A stretch of 64,000 bases of DNA from Plantactinospora sp039889035 (GTDB lineage: Bacteria > Actinomycetota > Actinomycetes > Mycobacteriales > Micromonosporaceae), in the NCBI GenBank assembly GCA_039889035.1, contig JBDQQY010000004.1:1-64000 (forward strand). The letters are read 5' to 3'. Of this stretch, positions 25,443-34,334 are shown piece after piece. How positions within the stretch are numbered: the stretch's first letter is position 1; every line of letters begins with the position of its first letter. Under the pieces are notes generated by a model. That model did not search any database, was not told where the DNA came from, and saw only the letters and a program-made list of their open reading frames with translations. A program made the position numbers and the translations under genes.

Positions 25443-26756
25443 GTGGAACGGGACGTGACGCGGCAGCTTCGCCGCACGTCACCCCCGCCGCCCGAGACGA
25501 CGAGGAGTTCGAAGATCCGCGCCACGACCGAGCCACCCCGCCTGTACCGCGCCCGTGACCATCGGATGGTCGCCGGGGTGGCTGCCGGGATCGCCCTGCA
25601 CCTGGGCATCCGGGCGGTGTGGGTACGCGTGGCGTTCCTCCTGCTGCTCGGGTTCAGCGGGCTGGGCCTGCTGCTCTACGCGGCGTTCTGGGCGGTGGTG
25701 CCGCCGTTGCCCGGTGGTGCCCCGCCCCGGCGCAACGTCTTCCAGCTGCTGCCGTTCGTGGCCATCGGGCTCGCCGTGATCCTGATCGAGGTGCTGGCCT
25801 TCAAGTCCGACGGGGTGGCCGGGACGGCCGGCTGGCTGGTGTCGATCATCGCGGTCGGCGCCGGGGTGATCTGGCACCAGTCCGCGCCGGAGCGTCGCTG
25901 GCAGTGGGACCGGTCGCTGCCGGTGCCGTGGCTCGGCGCGGTGGTGGCGGAGAGCGACCGGCGGGCCTTCGTACTGCGGTTCATCGGCGGTGGGGTGCTG
26001 GTCGCGGTGGGCCTGATCGGGGTGGTGGCGGTCTACCGCCCACAGGGCAACTTCGACGCGGTGGTCAACGGGGTGATCTTCGCCCTGGTCGCACTCGCCG
26101 GGGTCGGCGTGGTGGCCGCCCCGGTGCTCTGGCGGACCTACAACCAGCTCCGGGCCGAGCGGGAGGGGCGGATCCGGGAGCAGGAGCGGGCCGAACTGGC
26201 CGCGATGATCCACGATCAGGTGCTGCACACCCTCGCTCTGATCCAGCGCAACGCGGCCGACGTCAAGACGGTGCAGCGGCTCGCCCGGGGGCAGGAGCGC
26301 TCGTTGCGGAGCTGGCTCTACAAGCCGACCGGCTCGCCGACCGAGCGGTTCGCCGCGGCGCTGGAGCAGGCCGCCGCCGAGGTGGAGGACACCTTCGCGA
26401 TCACCGTCGAGGCGGTGGTGGTCGGCGACCGGGAGACCGACGAGCGGGTCGGTGCGCTGGTGGCCGCGGCCCGGGAGGCGCTGGTCAACGCGGCCCGGCA
26501 CGCCAAGGTGCAGACCGTCTCGCTCTATGCCGAGGTCGAGCCGGAGCAGGTGAGCGTCTTCGTCCGCGATCGCGGGTCGGGCTTCGACCCGACTACCGTT
26601 GAGGACCACCGGCACGGCGTACGCGGCTCGATCATCGGGCGGATGAAGCGGCACGGCGGGCGGGCGGAGATCCGCAGTACGCCGGGGGACGGCACCGAGG
26701 TGAGACTCTTCCTCCCGATCCCCCGGGAGGGCGCGGCACCAGGGAAGGACAGGTAA
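25443..26756 (+). CDS. PspC-domain sensor histidine kinase (LiaS-like)
   Basis: 437 aa from GTG 25443 (GGAG 5 nt before); a GTG at 25425 would add six residues. The N-terminal PspC domain (LYRARDHRMVAGVAAGIALH, VRVAFLLLLGFSGLGLLLY) is followed by further TM helices to about residue 225. A HisKA_3-type dimerisation region has AAMIHDQVLHTLALIQ with likely phospho-acceptor H257. The HATPase domain shows the N-box EALVNAARHAKV and the G1 box RDRGSGFDP. Together with the divergent LiaF/PspC protein and the adjacent regulator it forms a three-component envelope-stress system. The response regulator starts 5 nt after the stop. Confidence 0.93.
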   Translation: MERDVTRQLRRTSPPPPETTRSSKIRATTEPPRLYRARDHRMVAGVAAGIALHLGIRAVWVRVAFLLLLGFSGLGLLLYAAFWAVVPPLPGGAPPRRNVFQLLPFVAIGLAVILIEVLAFKSDGVAGTAGWLVSIIAVGAGVIWHQSAPERRWQWDRSLPVPWLGAVVAESDRRAFVLRFIGGGVLVAVGLIGVVAVYRPQGNFDAVVNGVIFALVALAGVGVVAAPVLWRTYNQLRAEREGRIREQERAELAAMIHDQVLHTLALIQRNAADVKTVQRLARGQERSLRSWLYKPTGSPTERFAAALEQAAAEVEDTFAITVEAVVVGDRETDERVGALVAAAREALVNAARHAKVQTVSLYAEVEPEQVSVFVRDRGSGFDPTTVEDHRHGVRGSIIGRMKRHGGRAEIRSTPGDGTEVRLFLPIPREGAAPGKDR

Positions 26757-26761
26757 CGATC

Positions 26762-27445
26762 ATGGTCGAGTCGACCGAGCCGGCGCGGGAGGGTACGCCC
26801 GAGCCGCGGCTGCTGCGGGTGTTCCTCGTCGACGACCACGCGATGTTCCGGGCCGGCGTACGCGCCGAGCTGGGGGCGCACGTCGAGGTGGTCGGCGAGG
26901 CCAGCACGGTGGCCGAGGCGATCAGCCGGATCGCCGCCACCGAGCCGGACGTGGTGCTGCTCGACGTGCACATGCCGGACGGAGGCGGTCGCGCGGTGCT
27001 GGAGGCGGTCCGGCGTACCCGCCCGGAGGTGCGGTTCCTGGCGCTCAGCGTCTCCGACGCGGCCGAGGACGTGATCGGGCTGATCCGGGCCGGTGCCCGG
27101 GGGTACGTCACCAAGACCATCTCGCCGGACGAACTGACCGCCGCGATCCGCCGGGTCGCCGACGGTGACGCGGTGTTCAGCCCCCGGCTGGCCGGGTTCG
27201 TGCTGGACTCCTTCGCCTCCCGGCCGGACGCGCCGGTCGCCGATCCGGAGCTGGACCAGCTCACCAACCGCGAGCGGGAGGTGCTGCGGCTGCTGGCCCG
27301 GGGCTACGCGTACAAGGAGATCGCCAAGGAGCTGTTCATCTCCATCAAGACGGTGGAGACGCACGTCTCGAACGTGCTGCGCAAGCTGCAGATGTCCAAC
27401 CGCTACGAGCTGTCCCGGTGGGCCGCCGACCGTCGTCTGGTCTGA
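26762..27445 (+). CDS. NarL/LuxR-family response regulator (LiaR-like)
   Basis: 227 aa. The receiver domain has the acidic pair D24-D25 (VFLVDDHAMF), phospho-acceptor D68 (VVLLDVHMPDGGG) and the Lys of YVTKTISPDEL. The C-terminal LuxR HTH has LTNREREVLRLLARGYAYKE and TVETHVSNVLRKLQM. Operon partner of the PspC-kinase, 5 nt upstream. Predicted to regulate the divergent LiaF/PspC operon and other envelope genes. The receiver is canonical, in contrast to BldM at 5.1 kb. Confidence 0.95.
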   Translation: MVESTEPAREGTPEPRLLRVFLVDDHAMFRAGVRAELGAHVEVVGEASTVAEAISRIAATEPDVVLLDVHMPDGGGRAVLEAVRRTRPEVRFLALSVSDAAEDVIGLIRAGARGYVTKTISPDELTAAIRRVADGDAVFSPRLAGFVLDSFASRPDAPVADPELDQLTNREREVLRLLARGYAYKEIAKELFISIKTVETHVSNVLRKLQMSNRYELSRWAADRRLV

Positions 27446-27917
27446 GGTAGCCGATGCCTCGCCCGCGCCGTGCGCCCCGGCGGCCGGGTCGGCGGTCCGG
27501 CATCGGCGGTTCCACCGGTACGGCATCGGCCGAGCGGTGGGTGTCCGGGCGATGACGATCGGGTACCATACATCGATGGCTTTCACTGTGCGGCTGTCCG
27601 TCGGATCCTCGGTGCGCAGTTCCACATCGTCCAAACGGACGAGCACGGTAGGTATGCGCTTGACATCGGAGAGCGCCTGCGGTGACGCGGGAAAGGTCAC
27701 AAGGAGCCATGCGGGCGGTCGTTGGAGCGTTCTCCTCCGGTGACGTTTTGCCTGCTCAACGCCGTGTTCGGAGGGGCGCCCGGCGGGTGGGGCACACGCC
27801 TGAAACATTGCCGGCAACTAACGGGTTGATAACGGCACCTTTCCGCGCTAGGCGGCTCAGTGTCACAGTGTCAGTCACCTCACAGTCCCTCGTGAGCGCC
27901 CTGAGGAGGCTTCACTC
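27446..27917 (+). promoter_or_regulatory. 472-bp intergenic region with a candidate promoter for the first peptide ABC operon
   Basis: No convincing gene. GC is lower than in the flanks. TTGATA (27826-27831), a 17-nt spacer and TAGGCG (27849-27854) form a plausible sigma-70-type promoter; downstream are repeated CACAGT/GTCAGTCAC words and the RBS GAGGAGGC before ATG 27918. A TTGACA at 27660 has no good -10. Confidence 0.35.
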
Positions 27918-29549
27918 ATGCGCGGGCAATTCCCGTTAAAGATGGCGGTCGGAGCGACCGCCATAATGTTGTTGGCGGCAGGCTGCAGTGGTGGCGGCGA
28001 CGACGAGACCTCGGCGGCTGACGCCCTGATCTCGATCGGCATCGGCGAGCCCCAGCACCTGATCCCTTCCAACACCACCGAGTCCAACGGTGCCGAGGTG
28101 CTGGCCGCACTCTTCAGCCCGCTGGTGGACTTCGACGCCGACAACAAGCCGTACACGGTTGCCGCGGAGTCGGTCGAGTCGACCGACAACAAGGTCTGGA
28201 CGATCAAGCTCAAGGACGGCTACACCTTCCACAACGGTGAGAAGGTCGGTGCCGACAACTACATCAACGCCTGGAACCACGCGGCGTACGGCCCGAACGG
28301 CAACGGCGGCTCGTACTTCTTGGAGCGCATCGAGGGCTACAAGGACCTCCAGTCCGAGGACCCGGACGGCGACGGCCCGCAGAAGGCGCCGGACCCGAAG
28401 GCCAAGACCATGACGGGGCTGAAGAAGGTCGACGACCTGACCTTCACCGTCACGCTGAGTGAGCCGTTCTCCGGCTGGCGTTCGGTCATGGGCTACACCA
28501 CCTTCTACCCGCTGCCGAACGCGGCGTTCGCCTCCGAGGGTGTGCTCAAGGAGGACTACGAGCAGGCCCCGATCGGCAACGGCCCGTTCAAGATGAAGGG
28601 CACCTGGCAGCACGACTCGAAGATCGAGGTCGAGCGCTACGACGCCTACCCGGGTGACAAGCCTAAGGTGGGCGGGGTCACCTACAAGATCTACCAGGAG
28701 CAGACCGCCCAGTACGCCGACCTGATGGGTGGCGCCCTGGACGTGGTGACCCAGATTCCGATCGAGAACCTGGCCACCGCCCCGGCCGACCTGGGTGACC
28801 GCTTCAAGACCAGCTCGAACTCGGTCTTCCAGTTCGTCGGCTTCCCGACCTTCCTCCCGCAGTACTCGAAGGTCGAGGTCCGCAAGGCGATCTCGATGGC
28901 GATCAACCGTCAGGAGATCACCGACAACATCTTCCGGGGCTCGCAGACCCCGGCGGCGTCGTTCGTCTCCCCGGCGGTGGCCGGCTACCGCGAGAACAGC
29001 TGCGGCGAGGCCTGCACCTACGACCCGGCCAAGGCCAAGGCGGCGTACGAGGCCGCGGGCGGCCCGAAGCAGATCAAGATCACTTACAACGCCGACGGTG
29101 GTCACAAGCCGTGGGTGGACGCGACCTGCAACCAGCTCAAGACCAACCTGGGCGTCGACTGCGTCGGCACCGGCGAGCCGAAGTTCGCCGACCTGCTCAC
29201 CAAGGTCGAGAACAAGGAAGACGTCGGCATGATCCGGCTCGGCTGGATCATGGACTACCCGCTGATGGAGAACTACCTCGGCCCGCTGTACGGCACCGGC
29301 GGTTCGTCGAACTACTACGGTTACAGCAACCCGGAGTTCGACAACCTGGTCAAGCAGGGCTCGGCCGCGCCGACCGAGGAAGAGGCCATCAAGCTCTGGC
29401 AGCAGGCCGAGGACATCCTGGTCCGCGACATGCCGGTGATTCCGCTGCGGCTCGGCCAGAACGTCTTCGGTCACTCGGAGCGGGTCAAGAACGTCGAGGT
29501 CGACAAGTTCCAGAAGGTCGAGATCCTCAAGATCGAGGCCACGAGCTGA
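27918..29549 (+). CDS. Peptide ABC transporter substrate-binding lipoprotein (family 5), copy 1
   Basis: 543 aa. A signal peptide with lipobox LAAGC gives a membrane-anchored extracellular lipoprotein. SBP family 5 features are ALFSPLVDFDADNKP, the DGYTFHNGEKV strand, PIGNGPFKMKGTW and the C-terminal GYSNPEFDNLVKQ / DMPVIPLRLGQNVF. It captures oligopeptides or similar ligands for the downstream permeases. It is closely paralogous to the protein at 54.7-56.3 kb (shared DPDGDGPQKAP, MTGLKKVDDLTFTVTL, CGEAC). Two extra cysteine pairs (NSCGEACTY and ATCNQ...VDCVG) may form disulfides. First gene of a five-gene operon; a hairpin follows it. Confidence 0.95.
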   Translation: MRGQFPLKMAVGATAIMLLAAGCSGGGDDETSAADALISIGIGEPQHLIPSNTTESNGAEVLAALFSPLVDFDADNKPYTVAAESVESTDNKVWTIKLKDGYTFHNGEKVGADNYINAWNHAAYGPNGNGGSYFLERIEGYKDLQSEDPDGDGPQKAPDPKAKTMTGLKKVDDLTFTVTLSEPFSGWRSVMGYTTFYPLPNAAFASEGVLKEDYEQAPIGNGPFKMKGTWQHDSKIEVERYDAYPGDKPKVGGVTYKIYQEQTAQYADLMGGALDVVTQIPIENLATAPADLGDRFKTSSNSVFQFVGFPTFLPQYSKVEVRKAISMAINRQEITDNIFRGSQTPAASFVSPAVAGYRENSCGEACTYDPAKAKAAYEAAGGPKQIKITYNADGGHKPWVDATCNQLKTNLGVDCVGTGEPKFADLLTKVENKEDVGMIRLGWIMDYPLMENYLGPLYGTGGSSNYYGYSNPEFDNLVKQGSAAPTEEEAIKLWQQAEDILVRDMPVIPLRLGQNVFGHSERVKNVEVDKFQKVEILKIEATS

Positions 29550-29566
29550 CCTGACTGCTCCAGCGA

Positions 29567-29615
29567 CGGACGGTCCGGTCCACCCGGCCTAGCCCGGGTC
29601 GGATCGGACCGTCCG
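29567..29615 (+). terminator. Hairpin between substrate-binding protein and permease genes
   Basis: CGGACGGTCCG / CGGACCGTCCG 11-bp outer stem with an inner ACCCGG/CCGGGT stem. No T-run. Probably a partial terminator or 3'-end stabiliser that lets the binding protein be made in excess over the permease; the paralogous operon has a hairpin at the same place. Confidence 0.6.
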
Positions 29616-29732
29616 CACGAGCCTCACCGGCCCGGCGATCGGGACCGGTGAGGCTGCGGTCGCTACCGTGCGCATCACGGTCCGCTGCCCAGCAGGCAGT
29701 CACCGATGCTCGTCTCGCTAAGGACTTGGGAT

Positions 29733-30659
29733 ATGTTCCGCTACTTCGTGCGGCGCGTGCTGCAAGGGGTCCTGACGTTTTTCGGGGCCACCTTCATCGT
29801 GTACGCGCTGATGTTCGCCAACCAGGACGACCCGCTCCAGGCTCTGGCGGGTGAGCGACCGCTGCCGGAGAACGTCCGGCAGGCACTCACCGAAAGGTAC
29901 CATCTGGACGAGCCGTTCATCCTCCAATATGGCCACTACATGCGTGGTCTGCTGACCGGGGACTTCGGCATCTCGCTGACCAACCGGCCGATCAGCGACA
30001 TGATGCAGCAGGCCTGGCCGGTGACCATCCGGCTGGCGGTCTTCGCGATCATCATTTCGGCCCTGGTCGCCGTCACCGCCGGCATCGTCTCCGGGATCCG
30101 CCGCGGCGGCATCTTCGACACCACCACGCTGATCATCACGCTGGTCCTGCTCTCGCTGCCGATCGTGGTGCTGGCCCCGCTGGCGCAGCTCCTCTTCGGG
30201 GTGCAGCTGCACTGGTTCCCGGCGACAGCCGGTGCCGAACCCGGGTTCTATCAACTCATCCTGCCGGCGCTGGTGCTGAGCTGTCTGGTGATCGCCACCC
30301 AGATCCGGGTCACCCGGGCGTCGGTGGCGGAGAACCTCCGCTCGGACTACGTCCGTACCGCCCGGGCCAAGGGCCTGGCGAACCGCCGGGTGATCGGCGT
30401 GCACGTGCTGCGCAACTCGCTGATCCCGGTCGTCACGCTGATCGGTGTCGACCTGGGCAACCTGATGGCCGGAGCGATCGTCACCGAGGGTGTGTTCAAC
30501 ATCCCGGGCGTCGGCTTCAACCTGTTCCGCGGGATCCGGACCGAGGACGGCCCACTGGTGGTCGGCTTCGTCAGCATCCTGGTGATCGTCTTCCTGGTGG
30601 TCAACCTGGTCGTCGATCTGTTGTACGCGGTACTCGACCCGAGGATCCGCTATGAGTGA
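29733..30659 (+). CDS. Peptide ABC transporter permease, DppB/OppB type, copy 1
   Basis: 308 aa from ATG 29733 (AAGGA 8 nt before). Six TM helices; begins MFRYFVRRVLQGVLTFFGAT, typical of DppB. The EAA loop that contacts the ATPases is about SVAENLRSDYVRTARAKGL. It ends LLYAVLDPRIRYE. The C-terminus overlaps the start of a 44-codon ORF (ATG at 30652). Second gene of the operon. Confidence 0.96.
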   Translation: MFRYFVRRVLQGVLTFFGATFIVYALMFANQDDPLQALAGERPLPENVRQALTERYHLDEPFILQYGHYMRGLLTGDFGISLTNRPISDMMQQAWPVTIRLAVFAIIISALVAVTAGIVSGIRRGGIFDTTTLIITLVLLSLPIVVLAPLAQLLFGVQLHWFPATAGAEPGFYQLILPALVLSCLVIATQIRVTRASVAENLRSDYVRTARAKGLANRRVIGVHVLRNSLIPVVTLIGVDLGNLMAGAIVTEGVFNIPGVGFNLFRGIRTEDGPLVVGFVSILVIVFLVVNLVVDLLYAVLDPRIRYE

Positions 30660-30786
30660 GCGAAGTGAGCCAACCAGTCGACTCACGAGTGTGCGAAGTG
30701 AGCGAACCAGTCAGCGTGACGTGTGCGCCTCCGGGCGGCGCCGAGCGTGGCGAGACGGCGGCATGAGTAAGCGAGGCGCCCGATGA
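30652..30786 (+). CDS. 44-codon ORF coupled at both ends, between the two permease genes
   Basis: ATG 30652 overlaps the end of dppB (which stops at 30659), and its TGA (30784-30786) overlaps the ATG (30783) of dppC. The product begins MSERSEPTSRLTSVRSERTS and is very rich in Ser and Arg with no recognisable domain. No separate RBS, so it would be translated only by coupling. The sequence contains two copies of a 20-bp repeat. In the paralogous operon the same junction is only 10 bp long, so this is an insertion. It may serve as a translational bridge rather than a functional peptide. Confidence 0.4.
   Translation: MSERSEPTSRLTSVRSERTSQRDVCASGRRRAWRDGGMSKRGAR
30660..30712 (+). repeat. Two 20-bp direct repeats (GCGAAGTGAGC-AACCAGTC)
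   Basis: Copies at 30660-30679 and 30693-30712 differ at one base (GAGCC versus GAGCG). They encode the Arg-Ser-Glu-x-Thr-Ser units of the overlapping small ORF. Similar 'SERSE' coding starts are, from memory, frequent in Micromonosporaceae genomes. Confidence 0.75.
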
Positions 30787-31721
30787 GCAACGTCGAATCC
30801 GTCACCCAGGCGGAGGTACCCGGCGCCGCCGGTGTGCCGGTGTCGCCGGACGGCGGCCCCGAGAAGCCGCGCAGCCTGACCGGGGATGCCTGGGAGGACC
30901 TGCGGCGCAACTGGATCTTCTGGGCCGCCGCCGTCCTGGTGGTACTGGTCGTCGTGATGGCGGCCTTCCCGAGCCTGTTCACCTCGGCCAATCCGGAGGC
31001 GTGCGCGCTGTCCCGGCAGCACCAGGGCCCGAGCGGCTCGGCCATCTTCGGCTACAACTTCCAGGGTTGCGACGTCTACGCCCGGACGATCTACGGTGCC
31101 CGCAACTCGGTGCTGATCGGGCTCTTCGCGACCATCATCTCCGGGCTGATCGGCCTGGTGGTGGGCATGGCGACCGGCTACTTCGGCGGCTGGGTCGACG
31201 CCGTGCTCGCCCGGGGCATCGACATCGTGCTGGGCATCCCCACCCTGCTCGCGGCGATCGTGCTGGCCCGGCGGCTCTCCGCCGACCCGCAGGACTCGGG
31301 CTTCCTCGCGGTGGTCTTCACCCTCGGCGTCCTGACCTGGACGACCGGCGCCCGCATCATGCGTTCGTCGGTCATCTCGGCGAAGAACCAGGACTACGTG
31401 GCGGCGGCCCGGATGCTGGGGGCCGGCTCCGGCCGGCTGATGTTCCGGCACATCCTGCCGAACGCCGCGGCGCCGTTCGTGGTGGTGCTGACCATCCTGC
31501 TCGGCGTCAACATCGCCACCGAGGCCACCCTGACCTTCCTCGGCGTCGGTCTGAAGGGTGACGCGATCTCCTGGGGGATCGACATCTCGACGGCGGCGCC
31601 GTACGTCCGGGAGACGGCCACCCCGCTGGTCTGGCCGTCGGTCTTCCTGGCGATGACCGTGCTGGCGTTCATCATGCTCGGCGACGCGATCCGCGACGCC
31701 TTCGACCCGAGGCTGCGGTGA
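30783..31721 (+). CDS. Peptide ABC transporter permease, DppC/OppC type, copy 1
   Basis: 312 aa. An N-terminal cytoplasmic stretch with SLTGDAWEDLRRN is followed by the first TM and a periplasmic loop holding two cysteines (ACALSRQ and FQGCDVYAR), then five TM helices. The EAA loop is near DYVAAARMLGAGSGRLMFRH; the protein ends FIMLGDAIRDAFDPRLR, the family C-terminus. Partner of the DppB-type protein. Its ATG overlaps the stop of the 44-codon ORF. Confidence 0.96.
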   Translation: MSNVESVTQAEVPGAAGVPVSPDGGPEKPRSLTGDAWEDLRRNWIFWAAAVLVVLVVVMAAFPSLFTSANPEACALSRQHQGPSGSAIFGYNFQGCDVYARTIYGARNSVLIGLFATIISGLIGLVVGMATGYFGGWVDAVLARGIDIVLGIPTLLAAIVLARRLSADPQDSGFLAVVFTLGVLTWTTGARIMRSSVISAKNQDYVAAARMLGAGSGRLMFRHILPNAAAPFVVVLTILLGVNIATEATLTFLGVGLKGDAISWGIDISTAAPYVRETATPLVWPSVFLAMTVLAFIMLGDAIRDAFDPRLR

Positions 31722-31729
31722 GCTGACCC

Positions 31730-32776
31730 ATGACCGATATCAAGGCAGAGATCGACGTCCTGCCCGGGCTGGACTCGTCCGCCCGGCTGCTGGAGGTCGA
31801 CGGTCTGCACGTCGAGTTCCGTACCCAGGTCGGGGTCGCCAAGGCGATCAACGGGGTGGACCTGCACCTGGATCCCGGCGAGACGCTGGCGATCCTGGGC
31901 GAGTCCGGTTGCGGCAAGTCCGTCACCGCCCAGGCGATCATGGGCATCCTCGATTCGCCGCCCGGGTTCGTCACCGGAGGTGCGATCCGCTACCGCGGTG
32001 TCGACCTGCTCAAGCTCCCTGAGGAGCAGCGCCGCAGGGTACGCGCCAACCACATCGCCATGATCTTCCAGGACGCGCTCTCCGCGCTGAACCCGGTCTT
32101 CCCGGTCGGCTGGCAGATCGGCGAGCTGTTCCGGGTGCACCGCGGGATGTCCCGGCAGGACGCCCGGAAGCGGGCGGTCGAGTTGCTCGACCTGGTCAAG
32201 ATCCCGGCCGCGAAGCAGCGGGTCGGGGACTTTCCGCATCAGTTCTCCGGCGGTATGCGGCAGCGCGTCATGATCGCGATGGCGCTGGCGCTCGACCCGA
32301 AGGTGCTGATCGCGGACGAGCCGACCACGGCGCTGGACGTCACGGTGCAGGCCCAGATCATGAACCTCCTCGCCGAGTTGCGGCGGGAACGGAACATGGG
32401 CCTGATCCTGATCACCCACGACATGGGTGTGGTCGCCGACGTGGCCGACCGGATCTCGGTGATGTACGCCGGGAAGGTGGTCGAGGAGGCGCCGGTGCTG
32501 GACATCTACGCCCGGCCGGCGCACCCGTACACCAAGGCGCTGCTGGAGTCGATTCCCCGACTCGACCTCAAGGGGCAGCAGCTCAACGTGATCAAGGGAT
32601 TGCCGCCCAACCTGACCCGGATCCCGGCCGGCTGCCCGTTCCACCCGCGGTGCGCGTACGCCCGCGACGTGTGCCGGGCCGACCCGCCGCCACCGCAGTA
32701 CGAGGTGGATCCGGTTCGGACGGCACGGTGCCATTTCTGGACGGAGGTGGTCGGCGATGAGTCAGCCGTCAGGTAA
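31730..32776 (+). CDS. Peptide ABC transporter ATPase, OppD/DppD type, copy 1
   Basis: 348 aa. Walker A GESGCGKSV, Q-loop IFQDALSALNPVFPVG, signature FSGGMRQRVMIAMAL, Walker B VLIADEPTTALD and the H-loop (LITHDMGVVADVADR) are all intact. The C-terminal OPP domain has the CPFHPRCAYARDVC cysteines characteristic of oligopeptide ATPases. Starts 8 nt after the DppC stop and overlaps the next ATPase gene by 20 bp, consistent with tight coupling. Energises peptide import. Confidence 0.97.
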   Translation: MTDIKAEIDVLPGLDSSARLLEVDGLHVEFRTQVGVAKAINGVDLHLDPGETLAILGESGCGKSVTAQAIMGILDSPPGFVTGGAIRYRGVDLLKLPEEQRRRVRANHIAMIFQDALSALNPVFPVGWQIGELFRVHRGMSRQDARKRAVELLDLVKIPAAKQRVGDFPHQFSGGMRQRVMIAMALALDPKVLIADEPTTALDVTVQAQIMNLLAELRRERNMGLILITHDMGVVADVADRISVMYAGKVVEEAPVLDIYARPAHPYTKALLESIPRLDLKGQQLNVIKGLPPNLTRIPAGCPFHPRCAYARDVCRADPPPPQYEVDPVRTARCHFWTEVVGDESAVR

Positions 32777-33782
32777 CGAGGTCGTGCTGGAGACCCGAGG
32801 GCTGGTCAAGCACTTCCCGATCACCCGGGGCATCGTCTTCCAGAAGAAGGTCGGTGCGGTACGCGCGGTCGACGGCATCGACCTGCAACTGCGCCGGGGC
32901 GAGACCCTCGGCGTGGTGGGCGAGTCCGGCTGCGGCAAGTCGACGCTGGCCAAGCTGCTGGTCGGGCTGGAGAAGCCGACCAGCGGTGCGATCAACGTCC
33001 GGGGTCAGGACATGACCCGGCTGGCCGGTGGCGAGATGCGCAAGGCCCGGCGCAACATCCAGATGGTGTTGCAGGACCCGTACACCTCGCTGAACCCGCG
33101 GATGACGGTCGGCGACATCGTCGGTGAGCCGTTCGACATCCACCCGGAGGTCGCTCCGGCCGGCGAGCGGAAGCAACGGGTCCGGGAGCTGCTGGACCTG
33201 GTCGGGTTGAACCCGGAGCACATCAACCGCTATCCGCACCAGTTCTCGGGCGGTCAGCGGCAGCGCATCGGGATCGCGCGGGCCCTCGCCCTCAGGCCGG
33301 AGATCATCGTCTGTGACGAGCCGGTGTCGGCGCTGGACGTGTCGATCCAGGCGCAGGTGATCAACCTGCTGGAGCGGTTGCAGGACGAGCTGGGGCTGTC
33401 GTACATCTTCATCGCGCACGACCTGTCGGTGGTCCGGCACATCGCCGACCGGGTCGCGGTGATGTACCTCGGCAAGGTCGTGGAGATCGGCGTCGAGGAC
33501 GAGATCTACGAGCGGCCGACCCACCCGTACACCCAGGCGCTGCTCTCGGCGGTGCCGGTGCCGGACCCGACCCTGCGCGGCCAGCGGGACCAGATCGTCC
33601 TGGAGGGCGACGTGCCGTCGCCGGCCAACCCGCCGTCGGGCTGCCGGTTCCGCACCCGCTGCTGGAAGGCGCAGGACATCTGCGTCAGCCAGGAGCCGCC
33701 GCTGGTGCAGCGGGAGCACTCGGCGCACCCGAGTGCATGTCATTTCGCCGAGGAGCGGGACGTGGTGCACGCGGTCGAATAG
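32757..33782 (+). CDS. Peptide ABC transporter ATPase, OppF/DppF type, copy 1
   Basis: 341 aa. Walker A GESGCGKSTLAKLL, Q-loop VLQDPYTSLNPRMTVG, signature FSGGQRQRIGIARAL, Walker B IIVCDEPVSALD and H-loop FIAHDLSVVRHIADR. The C-terminal cysteines (SGCRFRTRCWKAQDIC) are typical. Forms the heterodimeric ATPase with the preceding OppD-type subunit. Last gene of the operon, followed by a strong hairpin. Confidence 0.97.
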   Translation: MSQPSGNEVVLETRGLVKHFPITRGIVFQKKVGAVRAVDGIDLQLRRGETLGVVGESGCGKSTLAKLLVGLEKPTSGAINVRGQDMTRLAGGEMRKARRNIQMVLQDPYTSLNPRMTVGDIVGEPFDIHPEVAPAGERKQRVRELLDLVGLNPEHINRYPHQFSGGQRQRIGIARALALRPEIIVCDEPVSALDVSIQAQVINLLERLQDELGLSYIFIAHDLSVVRHIADRVAVMYLGKVVEIGVEDEIYERPTHPYTQALLSAVPVPDPTLRGQRDQIVLEGDVPSPANPPSGCRFRTRCWKAQDICVSQEPPLVQREHSAHPSACHFAEERDVVHAVE

Positions 33783-33848
33783 ACCGGCCAGACGCGGTGG
33801 TGTGCCTGACCCGGCCAACCACCGATGCGAGAAGAACGCCTCCTCACT

Positions 33849-33891
33849 GCCCGGGGCGCGGGCCGCCATCCATGCGGCCGGCGTCCCGGGC
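33849..33891. terminator. Bidirectional hairpin between oppF copy 1 and chorismate mutase
   Basis: 18-nt arms (GCCCGGGGCGCG..., inner GGCCGC/GCGGCC) with 16 of 18 positions pairing and a 7-nt loop, between two convergent genes. Confidence 0.75.
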
Positions 33892-33959
33892 TCGCGTATC
33901 TCCCGGGCCGCCGAGGGCCGCGGCCGACCGGCGGAGCAGACCCGCCCCGGGTACGCGGC

Positions 33960-34289
33960 TCAGAGCGGGCCGCGACCGGCCCGGAGCAGCAGCAGGGCGA
34001 GCTGGGTACCGTCCGCGCCGAGCGCCTCCCGGAACCGGTCCAGGATTTCCCGTTCCCGGGAGAGGACCAGCCGGGTGCCGCCGGAGGCCATCCGGGTCCG
34101 GCCGACCTGCTGGGAGAGTGCGGCACGCTCCTGCCAGAGGGCGATCAGCTCACCGTCGATCTCGTCGATCCGCTCCCGCAGCCCGAGGATGTGCTGCGAG
34201 GCGTCCGGCGCGCTCGTCCCGGTCTCGGGCTCGGCGCCGTTCGCCTCGGCGGGTTGCTGTGCCACCTCTGCTGCCACCTCTGCCGCCAT
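33960..34289 (-). CDS. aroQ: Chorismate mutase, AroQ (type II) monofunctional
   Basis: 109 aa from ATG 34289 (AAGGAGGA upstream). The all-helical AroQ core starts at about residue 35: LRERIDEIDGELIALWQERA, SQQVGRTRM, GGTRLVLSREREILDRFREALG. The catalytic Arg/Lys, Glu and Arg positions of the fold (R of LRERID, R of VGRTRM, RE of SRERE) are present. It catalyses chorismate -> prephenate for Phe/Tyr. The ~35-residue N-terminal part is acidic and Ala-rich. The reading frame remains open far upstream, but the only good RBS is at this ATG. Strong hairpins lie in the 5' region. Confidence 0.9.
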   Translation of the reverse strand: MAAEVAAEVAQQPAEANGAEPETGTSAPDASQHILGLRERIDEIDGELIALWQERAALSQQVGRTRMASGGTRLVLSREREILDRFREALGADGTQLALLLLRAGRGPL

Positions 34290-34334
34290 GGGGTCCTCCT
34301 TGCCAGCCAGGTCCCCGGTGCCTGGATCCCGACG

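Noticed and set aside
27345..27817. Possible minus-strand reading frame through the gap before the first ABC operon (SDVKRIPTVLVRLDDVELRTE)
   Set aside because: The text looks somewhat protein-like, but no start with an RBS was found and the frame runs on as a shadow of the response regulator gene.
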